Positions 8,002-15,577 of a stretch of DNA of 64,000 bases are shown piece by piece. The position numbers and the translations under genes were made by a program. Positions within the stretch are counted from its first letter, which is position 1. Every line of letters starts with the position of its first letter. The notes beneath the pieces are model-generated. The model was not told the DNA's origin and did not search any database. It saw nothing but the letters and a program-made list of their open reading frames with translations. Origin of the DNA: Selenomonas sp. AE3005 (GTDB lineage Bacteria > Bacillota > Negativicutes > Selenomonadales > Selenomonadaceae); contig NZ_JMME01000012.1 of the NCBI RefSeq assembly GCF_000686945.1, positions 1-64,000 of the forward strand. Direction: 5' to 3'.

Positions 8002-8784
8002 ATGAGTTCAATCTATGAAAAGCTGAATACAGCCTTGGCTGAATTTAACCGTCTGGGCATAGCAGAACAATTTGATTATCAGAAGCTGTACCTGTATTCG
8101 ATTATCACGCATTCCACGGCTATTGAAGGCTCTACTGTTTCGGAAATAGAAAATACACTCATGTTTGATGAGGGAATTGTTCCTGGCGGTCATAATTTGA
8201 CGGAGCAGTTAATGAATCTTGATTTGAAAAGAGCGTATGATTATGTGAACAGTCAGCTGGCGGCCAAACCACTCATAACGGTGGATTTTTTAAAACACCT
8301 TTCTGCATTGGTTATGCGAAACACGGGCAGTAGTTATGCAACAGCTATTGGCAGTTTTGATTCCTCGTCAGGAGATTTGCGCCTGGTAAACGTAAGTGCT
8401 GGCAGAGGGGGGAAATCGTATTTAAGCTATCAAAAGGTGCCGCAAAGACTGGAGGATTTTTGTAAATGGCTGAATAGCGAACGGCAAAAAATATTTACCA
8501 ATGCTGCAGACATCTATGCATTATCCTTTGAAGCACATTATAGGCTGGTCTCCATTCACCCGTGGGTGGACGGCAATGGACGTACCAGTCGTTTGCTTAT
8601 GAATATGATTCAGATGGAACAAGGACTTCTGCCGAGTATCTTGAAGAAGGAAAACAAGGCTAAGTATATTGAAGCTTTGGCGGTTAGTCAGAATAATGAT
8701 GACAGCACCGTGTTTGTGGAATTTATGATGGACGCGATGGTGGAGTTCCTCAATAAGAGTATTGCGGAGTTTAATGCAGAATAA
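8002..8784 (+). CDS. Fic family protein (putative AMPylase) with N-terminal inhibitory helix
   Basis: A 260-aa Fic-fold protein. The catalytic loop HPWVDGNGR (residues 186-194) matches the HPFx(D/E)GN(G/K)R consensus, with catalytic His186. The N-terminal STAIEG (residues 38-43) matches the self-inhibition motif (S/T)xxxE(G/N), which marks a class II Fic protein regulated by its own Glu42. The family transfers AMP (rarely other groups) to proteins. It starts 2 bp after the sulfatase-fold gene and is read with it up to a bidirectional terminator. No separate antitoxin is needed in class II. The target is unknown. Confidence 0.92.
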   Translation: MSSIYEKLNTALAEFNRLGIAEQFDYQKLYLYSIITHSTAIEGSTVSEIENTLMFDEGIVPGGHNLTEQLMNLDLKRAYDYVNSQLAAKPLITVDFLKHLSALVMRNTGSSYATAIGSFDSSSGDLRLVNVSAGRGGKSYLSYQKVPQRLEDFCKWLNSERQKIFTNAADIYALSFEAHYRLVSIHPWVDGNGRTSRLLMNMIQMEQGLLPSILKKENKAKYIEALAVSQNNDDSTVFVEFMMDAMVEFLNKSIAEFNAE

Positions 8785-8827
8785 AAAAGCAGGATGGTTG
8801 CCGGGGAGCAACTATCCTGCTTTTTAT
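8783..8827. terminator. Bidirectional intrinsic terminator between convergent genes
   Basis: A 19-bp stem (AAAAAAGCAGGATGGTTGC with GCAACTATCCTGCTTTTT) has A and T runs on both sides. It serves both the fic gene and the converging XRE gene. Confidence 0.88.
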
Positions 8828-9195
8828 TTTACTGTGTTATCAGAAGAGGCTTTTCGTTCACGCTCGTGAAGCGCATCCAGAATTATATCGGCGAGTATCT
8901 TATTCTCTGCACTCAGCCCCAGATATTTTTGTATTTGGTCGTAATCGTGGGCGGCAAGTCCGGATATATGGTTTTCGAAAGAAGTTGCATCTTTGCCTAG
9001 AAGATAGTCGGTGGTAACACCAAATAGTGCAGTCAGTTCGTCAAGTTTGCGTACTGGGCGGCTGGTGCCACGCTCGTATTTGTTGTAAGCAGTTCGCGTC
9101 ATGCCTATGCGCTCGGCAACTTCTCGTTGTGACAGACCCTTTGCCTCGCGTAGAGTACGCAGCCTGTAAGCTGTGATATTCATGGAGAAATTCAC
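8824..9195 (-). CDS. XRE-family helix-turn-helix regulator
   Basis: A 123-aa protein with a Cro/CI-type HTH at residues about 8-62 (LRTLREAKGLSQREVAERIG, then YNKYERGTSRP and LTALFGVTTDYLLGK) and a C-terminal tail that may mediate oligomerisation. The called start is GTG at 9195. An ATG at 9183 is a possible alternative and neither ribosome site is strong. A minus-strand promoter (TTGTTA, 16-bp spacer, TATAAT) lies near 9263-9290, and a TGACTTGTCA palindrome sits between it and the gene, a candidate autoregulatory operator. It is divergent from the TM2 gene. Confidence 0.85.
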   Translation of the reverse strand: MNFSMNITAYRLRTLREAKGLSQREVAERIGMTRTAYNKYERGTSRPVRKLDELTALFGVTTDYLLGKDATSFENHISGLAAHDYDQIQKYLGLSAENKILADIILDALHERERKASSDNTVK

Positions 9196-9240
9196 TCTTT
9201 CATTTCACTTGTAGCGTATTGTTAGGAAATAAGTCGCATT

Positions 9241-9250
9241 TGACTTGTCA
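9241..9250. promoter_or_regulatory. Candidate operator TGACTTGTCA between divergent genes
   Basis: A TGAC-NN-GTCA palindrome lies between the minus-strand promoter and the start of the XRE gene, flanked by partly symmetric AAATAAG and CTTATTA. Its position fits a repressor site. It also belongs to a motif that recurs across the window. Confidence 0.4.
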
Positions 9251-9309
9251 TTTCTTATTATATGTGACAAAAAATCAATAACAAAGACGTGTATTAAATA
9301 CTCTAAGTA

Positions 9310-9338
9310 TTGACTGTATCATTTAATAAACATATAAT
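9310..9338 (+). promoter_or_regulatory. Sigma-70 promoter of the TM2 gene
   Basis: TTGACT and TATAAT are separated by exactly 17 bp, 87 bp upstream of the zinc-ribbon/TM2 gene. Confidence 0.7.
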
Positions 9339-9424
9339 GGAAATATGAAAAAGATGAATAGCAAAATATATGTTGGGATGGGTTTGGTAATTATATTAGA
9401 TATTAGATAATAGGGGGAATAAGC

Positions 9425-10543
9425 ATGTTTTGTAAGAATTGTGGAAAAGAAGTAACGGAACAGTCTAAATTTTGTCCGTATTGTGGGAAAAGTGTTTTTG
9501 AATTAGATAGCAAGGAAAAAATATATTATGTCTCTTCTAAGAATAGAACTGTAGCAATTTTATTAACTCTACTAGGATTTTTTGGGGTGGCAGGATTGCA
9601 ACGTATTTATGTTGGAAGATATATATGGGGATTTATATACATTTTTACTTTTGGCTTTTTCTTTATTGGAACAATGTATGATTTAATACAATTGTATTAT
9701 GAGAAGTTTAAGGATACAGACGGATTTCCTTTATATAGTAATGGTTCTATGAAGAAAAATTATCGTCATAGAACGCCACGTAAAAATCCTTCTATTGTGC
9801 ATTACGCTATAGCTATTATATGTGCATTATGGATATTAGGAACTAATATATTCATTATTAGCAGTACCAAGCCAAAGGTAGAAAAACAAAATACTGAAAG
9901 CCAAACAAACATTGAAGATAGAAAAAATGGTGAAGAAAAGGTACAGGTAGAGAATGAAAGTGTTGATGAAGATTTAAAAAAAATAGATATTGAAATAAAT
10001 TTAGATGATGTAGTCATTGAGGGAAAAAGAAAATTTTTAGTTAATGTACATAATAAGGCACAATATCCTTTTGATGGTATAGTACACGTATATGCCAAAG
10101 GAATGGGAGTAATGGATGGGCTATATGATGTAAAAGATTTACAGCCGGGGCAAACAAAGACATTTATTGGAAAAGGAAATGTTAATGAGTCTACTAGATT
10201 CAATACATCTATTAAGGGGAAATTCCAAAAGCAACAGAAAGATGATAATTTAAATTATAAAATAGTTAAGCGCTATGGTGGAAATACTATGATGACATAC
10301 TTTGTATACGTCACTGATTTCAGCGATGAAAATTTAACGGCAATTTCAAGAGAGATGAATAAAAAATATAGTGGAAAAGTACATGACTTGGAAGTACGTT
10401 TTACAAAAGTACAAAATAATCCTTCGCTGGATGATAGTGTAGCGATGTATTCTATTCATCCGATGAATAGGCAACTAAATCACAAACTTGTGTGGTTTAA
10501 TAATGCTGGAGATGTAGAACGTATAATTGCTACTATACCTTAA
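9425..10543 (+). CDS. Zinc-ribbon and TM2-domain membrane protein of unknown function
   Basis: A 372-aa protein. A zinc ribbon with two CxxC pairs (CKNCG at about 3-7, CPYCG at about 17-21) is followed by a TM2 domain (about 38-100: LLGFFGVAGLQRIYVGRYIWG, then the TMYDLIQLYY helix). A third membrane helix (about 126-146), an acidic/lysine-rich linker (about 150-190) and an unrecognised C-terminal domain (about 190-372) complete it. The gene is markedly AT-rich with A/T-ending codons, unlike its neighbours, which suggests recent transfer. It has its own promoter and a very strong terminator, so it is a self-contained unit. No function is assigned. Confidence 0.85.
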   Translation: MFCKNCGKEVTEQSKFCPYCGKSVFELDSKEKIYYVSSKNRTVAILLTLLGFFGVAGLQRIYVGRYIWGFIYIFTFGFFFIGTMYDLIQLYYEKFKDTDGFPLYSNGSMKKNYRHRTPRKNPSIVHYAIAIICALWILGTNIFIISSTKPKVEKQNTESQTNIEDRKNGEEKVQVENESVDEDLKKIDIEINLDDVVIEGKRKFLVNVHNKAQYPFDGIVHVYAKGMGVMDGLYDVKDLQPGQTKTFIGKGNVNESTRFNTSIKGKFQKQQKDDNLNYKIVKRYGGNTMMTYFVYVTDFSDENLTAISREMNKKYSGKVHDLEVRFTKVQNNPSLDDSVAMYSIHPMNRQLNHKLVWFNNAGDVERIIATIP

Positions 10544-10546
10544 GTA

Positions 10547-10595
10547 AGAAACGCGTGTATTCCCTGTGTGGATGGGAATACACGCGTTTCTTGCA
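10547..10595 (+). terminator. Strong intrinsic terminator
   Basis: AAGAAACGCGTGTATTCC pairs perfectly with GGAATACACGCGTTTCTT, an 18-bp stem with an 11-nt loop, just after the TM2 gene. The following T run is short. Confidence 0.7.
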
Positions 10596-10755
10596 GCTAA
10601 TATTTGAGAAAATTGTTTTCCATGATATAATGAAGGTACGGTTGGTGAGACGGCTTTCCCGTAAGCAATTACGGTGTGATATGGTAAAAGCCGGTCAAAT
10701 GTCAAAAGGAAGACAGCGCAAAATGCTTAATACTTAGTGTCTAAGGAGCGTTCTT

Positions 10756-11049
10756 TTGGTGGAGAATATTTATATTGACCGCATACGCCGGTTTGTACTG
10801 TCAATGCTGGCTGATGAAGATGTAAATGTATATCTTTTTGGCTCATGGGCAAGGGGTACCGCGCGTCATGGTTCGGATGTGGATGTGGCGGTAGAATTTT
10901 TGGGTGCTCCTAATGAGCGGAAAATTGCTGACTTGCGGGAGCAGCTGGAAGAATCGACCATTCCTTACCGTGTGGATATTGTAGATATGAGCAGGGCCGC
11001 AGAGTCATTGCGTGAAGAAATCAGAAGGGATGGCATTAGATGGAACTGA
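10756..11049 (+). CDS. MNT-type minimal nucleotidyltransferase (putative antitoxin or AMPylating subunit)
   Basis: A 97-aa protein with the minimal nucleotidyltransferase signature GSWARGTARHGSDVDVAV (about residues 33-50), which supplies the GSx10DxD catalytic motif, and a third acidic residue in the YRVDIVDM strand. The start is GTG, with AAGGAGCG 8 bp upstream. It overlaps the next gene by 10 bp. In MntA/HepT pairs the nucleotidyltransferase AMPylates and silences the HEPT toxin. The HI0073/HI0074 pairs look the same in sequence. A toxin-antitoxin role is therefore likely but unproven. Confidence 0.85.
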   Translation: MVENIYIDRIRRFVLSMLADEDVNVYLFGSWARGTARHGSDVDVAVEFLGAPNERKIADLREQLEESTIPYRVDIVDMSRAAESLREEIRRDGIRWN

Positions 11050-11432
11050 CAGACAGCAAGCGCTTTCAAGGGGCGGCCAGAGCATTGGCTCGTCTGCATG
11101 AAGTGGTGAGCAAGGATAATCTAAGCGAAATCGAGCGTGACGGGTTGATTCAGCGTTTTGAATTTTGTTTTGAAATCATGTGGAAATGCGGCAAGGATTA
11201 TTTGTATGACCGTGAAGGTTTGGATGCGTCCTCGCCCAAGAAGGTGATTCGCAGCCTGCGAGAGGTAGGAATTTTTAGTGACGAAGAAACAGAGCAGGCA
11301 TTAAAGATGGTGGATGACCGAAATTTGACTGCCCATACTTATGATGAGGATATGGCAAAAGAGTTGGCAGAGCGCATATATGTTTACGAATCTTTACTGC
11401 AAGAGTGGTATAGGAAAATGGTAAACGCCTAG
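11040..11432 (+). CDS. HI0074-family nucleotidyltransferase substrate-binding (HEPT-like) protein
   Basis: A 130-aa all-helical protein that pairs with the preceding nucleotidyltransferase. DRNLTAHTYDE near residue 96 gives an R-x4-H-x-Y motif, the catalytic signature of HEPT RNases. The N-terminal FEFCFEIMWKCGKDYL is typical of the HI0074 branch. The ATG lies inside the end of the partner gene (10-bp overlap), so the two are made together. It may be the toxin of a type VII-like module, or a substrate-binding subunit as first proposed for HI0074. Confidence 0.82.
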   Translation: MELTDSKRFQGAARALARLHEVVSKDNLSEIERDGLIQRFEFCFEIMWKCGKDYLYDREGLDASSPKKVIRSLREVGIFSDEETEQALKMVDDRNLTAHTYDEDMAKELAERIYVYESLLQEWYRKMVNA

Positions 11433-11478
11433 GCAAGACCTTTCAATGCAAACAGACTTAAAAGGAAGATAACGCAAA

Positions 11479-12378
11479 ATGCTGGATATTACGAATTGTA
11501 ATCTCTGCCCACGCCGTTGCGGAGTTAATCGCACAAAGCGCGTGGGCTTTTGCGGTGCGGGGGAAAAGGTGCGTATCGCACTGGTTTCCCTGCACCAATG
11601 GGAAGAACCCTGCCTGGTGGGCGCCAAGGGGGCAGGTACGGTATTTTTCTCCTATTGCAGCCTGCGCTGTATTTACTGTCAGAATCATGCTATAAGTCAT
11701 GGCGGTCAGGGCGTGGAAGTCACAACGGAGCGGCTGGCAGAGATTTTTCTGGAACAGCAGGCCCGGGGGGCGGCGACTTTGGATTTGGTCACGCCGACGC
11801 ACTATGTGCCGCAGATAATTACGGCCTTGGATATGGCCAAGGCGCGTGGCCTGACGTTGCCGGTGGTTTATAACTCCAGTGCGTATGAAAATGTGGAAAC
11901 CATAGAGGCCTTAAAGGGCTATGTTGATATTTACCTGCCGGATATGAAGTATATGAGCGCAGCCAGCGGCAAGGAGTATTCGGCAGCTTCGGATTATTTT
12001 GCGGCCGCCAGTGCCGCCATCACGCGCATGGTGGAGCAGGTGGGGCCTGTGCAATTTGCCGCGGACGGGCAGCTGCGGCGGGGGGTGTTAGTGCGTCACA
12101 TGGTTTTGCCGGGACATCGCCATGAAAGCATGGACATTGTAAAATGGCTGTGGGAAACTTTCGGCAAGACTGTTCAGGTTAGTCTGATGAATCAGTACAC
12201 CCCGATGTACAAAGCCGCAGAGCATAAGCCGCTCAACCGGCGGCTGACTACCTTTGAATACGATTCTGTCGTCGATTACGCCCTGCAGCTGGGTATGGAA
12301 AATGCCTATATACAGGAGCGGCGCAGTGCCTCGGCGGAATTTGTGCCTGACTTCAACGGGGCAGGTGTAGCGAAATGA
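11479..12378 (+). CDS. Radical SAM protein, PflX/pyruvate-formate-lyase-activating-like family
   Basis: A 299-aa protein. The radical SAM cluster motif CSLRCIYC (Cys60, Cys64, Cys67) binds a 4Fe-4S cluster and S-adenosylmethionine. An N-terminal cysteine set (C7, C10, C14 and C25, in NCNLCPRRCG and GFCGAG) is typical of the PflX-like branch and could hold a second metal site. The TIM-barrel core includes DLVTPTHYVPQI and DIYLPDMKY. Members are annotated as activating-enzyme homologues but their substrates are mostly unknown. No obvious glycyl radical enzyme is adjacent. A ribosome site (GGAAG) precedes the ATG. Confidence 0.85.
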   Translation: MLDITNCNLCPRRCGVNRTKRVGFCGAGEKVRIALVSLHQWEEPCLVGAKGAGTVFFSYCSLRCIYCQNHAISHGGQGVEVTTERLAEIFLEQQARGAATLDLVTPTHYVPQIITALDMAKARGLTLPVVYNSSAYENVETIEALKGYVDIYLPDMKYMSAASGKEYSAASDYFAAASAAITRMVEQVGPVQFAADGQLRRGVLVRHMVLPGHRHESMDIVKWLWETFGKTVQVSLMNQYTPMYKAAEHKPLNRRLTTFEYDSVVDYALQLGMENAYIQERRSASAEFVPDFNGAGVAK

Positions 12379-12471
12379 AATGTTGTTACAAAATATGTAC
12401 TAGGAAAATAAGGTAAAAACCTTTATAATAATAAGAGTGTTTATCAAATAATAGCAAAAGGGGATAGAGAA

Positions 12472-13749
12472 ATGCCATTTTCTAAGGATTTATTTGCTGA
12501 GATTATGCAGGAGTTCACGGTGGACAGTGAGCAGCTGCATGAGATTGCTGCTGATTTTCGTTATGACTTGCGTTTGGGCTTAAAGGACCCGGATTTATCA
12601 TCCCTGAGGATGTTGAAATCCTATGTGGGCCTGCCCACCGGCAAGGAGACCGGTGAATACCTGGCACTGGACTTTGGCGGCACGAACCTGCGTGTTTTAC
12701 GCATTAAGCTCATGGGACAGGGCAAGTTTGAAATTCTGAAAAAAGTGGCCAAACCCTTAAAAGTTGAGGGCGTTTACGACTATATCGGTGCTGAATCCAC
12801 GGCTGAGGAAATGTTTGATTTCATAGCCGCTCTGGTTGATGAGGCTATTGACGGTGACCATGAGAAGAAATACCTGCTGGGGCATACGTTCTCGTTCCCC
12901 TCGGAGCAGAGCAATCTTTACGACGCCAAGCTCATCATCTGGACGAAGGAATTTGCTACGCCGGGCGTTGAGGGCAAAGTGGTTAATGACCTGCTGAAAG
13001 AGGCACTGCACCGTCAGGGCATTGATAATGTCGAGCCGACGGCCGTTATCAATGATACGGTAGCTGTTCTGCTGGCCGCTGCCTACAAGCAGCCGGATAC
13101 TTATATTGGTTCGATTTACGCAACAGGCCATAACACCTGCTATCTGGAACCCTATGCTGAAAGCGCTGACGCTCCCATGATTATCAACATGGAATCGGGC
13201 GGCTTTATGAAACTCGTTCCCAACCGTTTTGACAAGGAATTTGACGCCGCCTCGGAAAAGCCGGGGGAACAGCGTCTGGAAAAAATGGTATCCGGCCGTT
13301 ATATGGGCGAACTCTTTGGTATGGCCCTGGCGGAACTGCTCGGCGAAAAGGGCAAAGCCTACGGCTTTACCAGCATTGATATGAGTGCTATCATCAGTGA
13401 GGCCGATAAAGTAGCTGAGATTGTCAAGGCCAAGACCGGCCATGAACTGACGGCTGATGACTGTGCCAAGGTACAGGAACTGGCCGGGGCGCTGGTAATC
13501 CGTTCGGCCCGTCTGGTTACGGCAACGTTTGTTGGCATTATCTGGCAGCTGGCCGGCAGTGACAAGGTGCAGAAACAGCACATTGCCATCGATGGTTCTG
13601 TATACGAAAAAATGCCGCTGGCCAAAGAAAACATCATGCGCGCCTTGTCTGAACTGCTCGGCGAGGACGCAGCTGCTATTGATACGGTTCTGGAAAACGG
13701 CGGCAGCGGCCTGGGGGCTGCCATCGCTGCGGCTATGTCCCAGAATTAA
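12472..13749 (+). CDS. Hexokinase of the eukaryote-type HK family
   Basis: A 425-aa sugar kinase that matches the eukaryotic hexokinase fold rather than bacterial glucokinases or ROK kinases. The phosphate-binding loop LALDFGGTNLRVL (about 64-76) is followed by LGHTFSFPSEQ (about 136-146), the sugar-contacting WTKEF (157-161) and INDTVAVLLA with the catalytic Asp195. A second ATP motif and GSVYEKMP occur near the C terminus. It phosphorylates glucose or other hexoses at C6, the first step of glycolysis. At 425 aa it is close to a single 50-kDa hexokinase domain. GGGGAT lies upstream, followed by a free-standing gene. Eukaryote-like hexokinases are rare in bacteria. Confidence 0.92.
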   Translation: MPFSKDLFAEIMQEFTVDSEQLHEIAADFRYDLRLGLKDPDLSSLRMLKSYVGLPTGKETGEYLALDFGGTNLRVLRIKLMGQGKFEILKKVAKPLKVEGVYDYIGAESTAEEMFDFIAALVDEAIDGDHEKKYLLGHTFSFPSEQSNLYDAKLIIWTKEFATPGVEGKVVNDLLKEALHRQGIDNVEPTAVINDTVAVLLAAAYKQPDTYIGSIYATGHNTCYLEPYAESADAPMIINMESGGFMKLVPNRFDKEFDAASEKPGEQRLEKMVSGRYMGELFGMALAELLGEKGKAYGFTSIDMSAIISEADKVAEIVKAKTGHELTADDCAKVQELAGALVIRSARLVTATFVGIIWQLAGSDKVQKQHIAIDGSVYEKMPLAKENIMRALSELLGEDAAAIDTVLENGGSGLGAAIAAAMSQN

Positions 13750-13783
13750 ATATTATCTACGGGCCGCGTGAAGGAACATTTCC

Positions 13784-15148
13784 ATGCAACAGGAACAATC
13801 ATTAAACTTAAATCTCTCCCAGCATCTGGTCATGTCGATGAAACTGCAGCAGGCAATTCAGATATTGCAGCTGTCAGCGCAGGACTTGAAAGCGGAGATT
13901 GAAAAAGAATATATGGAAAATCCGGCCTTGGAAATGGAGTACAGTGACGGGGTTACGGCTTCGCAGGGTGAAGTACTGCGGGCGGAAAACGTGGCGGCGC
14001 TGGCTGAATATCTGGAAGGTGACGGCAACGTTTCCACGGGCGGTTTTTATGAGCGTGACAATATGCTCGAATCCAATGCCTCGGTGGATATTACCCTGGA
14101 ACGGGAATTGCTGGAGCAGGCTGAATTTGCCTGCGCTAGTGACGAGGAGCTGGCCGTTGCCACATTTATCATCGGTTCCATTGATGACTGGGGTTATCTG
14201 ACACTGACTACCGCGGAAATCGCTGCGGCCATGCAGGTGACAGAAGAACGGGTGGAGCAGGTGCTGCACATAGTCCAGGGCTTTGAACCTGTTGGCGTTG
14301 GGGCCAGAAATCTGGCTGAATGCCTGCGCCTGCAGGCCCAAAGTCAGGGAATTTACGATGGGCTGGTGGCTGCCATTATCGACAAACATCTGGAGGCTGT
14401 AGCCGAGGCGCGCGTAAAAGAAATTGCCGCCAGTGAGGGCTGCAAGCCGGCAGAAGTGCAGCTGGCTGTGGATATTGTCCGCAAGCTCGACCCTAAGCCT
14501 GGCAGTGCCTACAGCAGTGAGACGGCCAATTACATCACGCCTGATGTGGTGGTGGAAAAGACGCTGCAGGGCTATCAGGTGAGCCTGAATGATACCTACA
14601 TTCCCCAGCTTAAGATATCGCCGATGTATAAACAGGCTGAGGATTATGACCAGGAAACGCAGAAGTATATCAGCAAACGTCTTAATGCTGCCACGTGGCT
14701 TATCAACAGCATTGAGCAGCGCCGCAGTACCATAAAAAAAGTGGTGGAGGAAATCCTGCGTGTCCAGCAGGACTTTTTGGCGCAGGGAATGAAAAAACTG
14801 CACCCTCTGACTATGAAAGATGTGGCGGAGGCTATCGGCGTCCATGAATCAACGGTCAGCCGGGCTGTGGCCAATAAATATGTGGAATTGCCCGGCGGGG
14901 TTATCGCTCTGCGGAAATTTTTTACTGCCAACCTGGCGAAAAATGACGAGGGCGAGGACTTTATCGCTGGTCAGGCCAAGGCCGTTATCAAGGAGCTTAT
15001 CGAAGGGGAAAATCCCCAAAAGCCCCTGAGTGACCAGAAACTCTGCGAGTTGTTAAAGGCCAGAAAAATGACGCTGTCCCGGCGTACGGTTATGAAATAC
15101 AGGGAGGCCCTGGGCTATCCTTCATCGGTAAAGCGCAAGCGCTATTAA
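13784..15148 (+). CDS. rpoN: RNA polymerase sigma-54 factor
   Basis: A 454-aa protein with all three RpoN regions. The glutamine-rich activator-interacting region I (LVMSMKLQQAIQILQLSAQDL, about 14-34) and the core-binding domain (about 100-290) come first. The DNA-binding domain carries an HTH (TMKDVAEAIGVHESTVSRAV) and, near the C terminus, the RpoN box LSRRTVMKYRE. It directs transcription of activator-dependent promoters with -24/-12 elements. GGAACA lies before the ATG. The gap to hexokinase is only 34 bp, so partial cotranscription is possible. A perfect terminator follows. Confidence 0.96.
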   Translation: MQQEQSLNLNLSQHLVMSMKLQQAIQILQLSAQDLKAEIEKEYMENPALEMEYSDGVTASQGEVLRAENVAALAEYLEGDGNVSTGGFYERDNMLESNASVDITLERELLEQAEFACASDEELAVATFIIGSIDDWGYLTLTTAEIAAAMQVTEERVEQVLHIVQGFEPVGVGARNLAECLRLQAQSQGIYDGLVAAIIDKHLEAVAEARVKEIAASEGCKPAEVQLAVDIVRKLDPKPGSAYSSETANYITPDVVVEKTLQGYQVSLNDTYIPQLKISPMYKQAEDYDQETQKYISKRLNAATWLINSIEQRRSTIKKVVEEILRVQQDFLAQGMKKLHPLTMKDVAEAIGVHESTVSRAVANKYVELPGGVIALRKFFTANLAKNDEGEDFIAGQAKAVIKELIEGENPQKPLSDQKLCELLKARKMTLSRRTVMKYREALGYPSSVKRKRY

Positions 15149-15160
15149 ACTTTTATATGC

Positions 15161-15200
15161 AAAAAAGCTGACATGTCAAAAATGACATGTCAGCTTTTTT
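15161..15200. terminator. Perfect palindromic terminator (possibly bidirectional)
   Basis: An 18-bp perfect stem around an AAAA loop, with A6 at one end and T6 at the other. It ends rpoN and can also end the minus-strand small gene. Each arm contains the self-palindrome TGACATGTCA (15169-15178 and 15183-15192). Confidence 0.92.
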
Positions 15201-15223
15201 GTCTTACGATATATGAAAGCAAA

Positions 15224-15373
15224 TTAGTTTTCGCTTTTCTCAGCCTTGGAAAGTTTTGCACAAGCAGTGGCAATGCGGTCGATAAAGTCATACTCCATAG
15301 AAGTAGCCTCAAAAGCCTCAGCGAACTCACGACTGCCTAATTTCTGGTCGAGAATCTTTTCGCAATCACGCAT
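15224..15373 (-). CDS. Small hypothetical protein, 49 aa
   Basis: A 49-aa frame starting MRDCEKILDQK and ending KLSKAEKSEN, predicted helical and charged. AAGGAGGTG lies 10 bp upstream of its ATG, and it ends just before the shared bidirectional terminator. Those two signals make it more credible than an average short ORF. No family is recognised. The central helices recall small antitoxin-like or regulator fragments, but that is only impression. Confidence 0.6.
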   Translation of the reverse strand: MRDCEKILDQKLGSREFAEAFEATSMEYDFIDRIATACAKLSKAEKSEN

Positions 15374-15577
15374 GGTCTGAAAACACCTCCTTGAATTTGT
15401 TGGTACATCTTAGTACCTGCTAACAGAAATATATTATAGCAGGTACTAAGAAAAATGCAAGGGGTTTTATAAAAATTGCTTATAGAAAATCCTGATAGCA
15501 TATAAATAAATATTATATAGCCCCGTGACGCCTTGGTCTGCAAGGTGTCACGGGGCTATCAGGCCTGGTATATTTTT

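Noticed and set aside
9344-9409. 21-codon frame MKKMNSKIYVGMG before the TM2 gene
   Set aside because: It is too short, and its end lies directly before the ribosome site of the real gene. It could be a leader peptide but nothing supports this.
10555-10737. 60-codon frame before the first MNT gene
   Set aside because: It begins inside a terminator stem and lacks a ribosome site.
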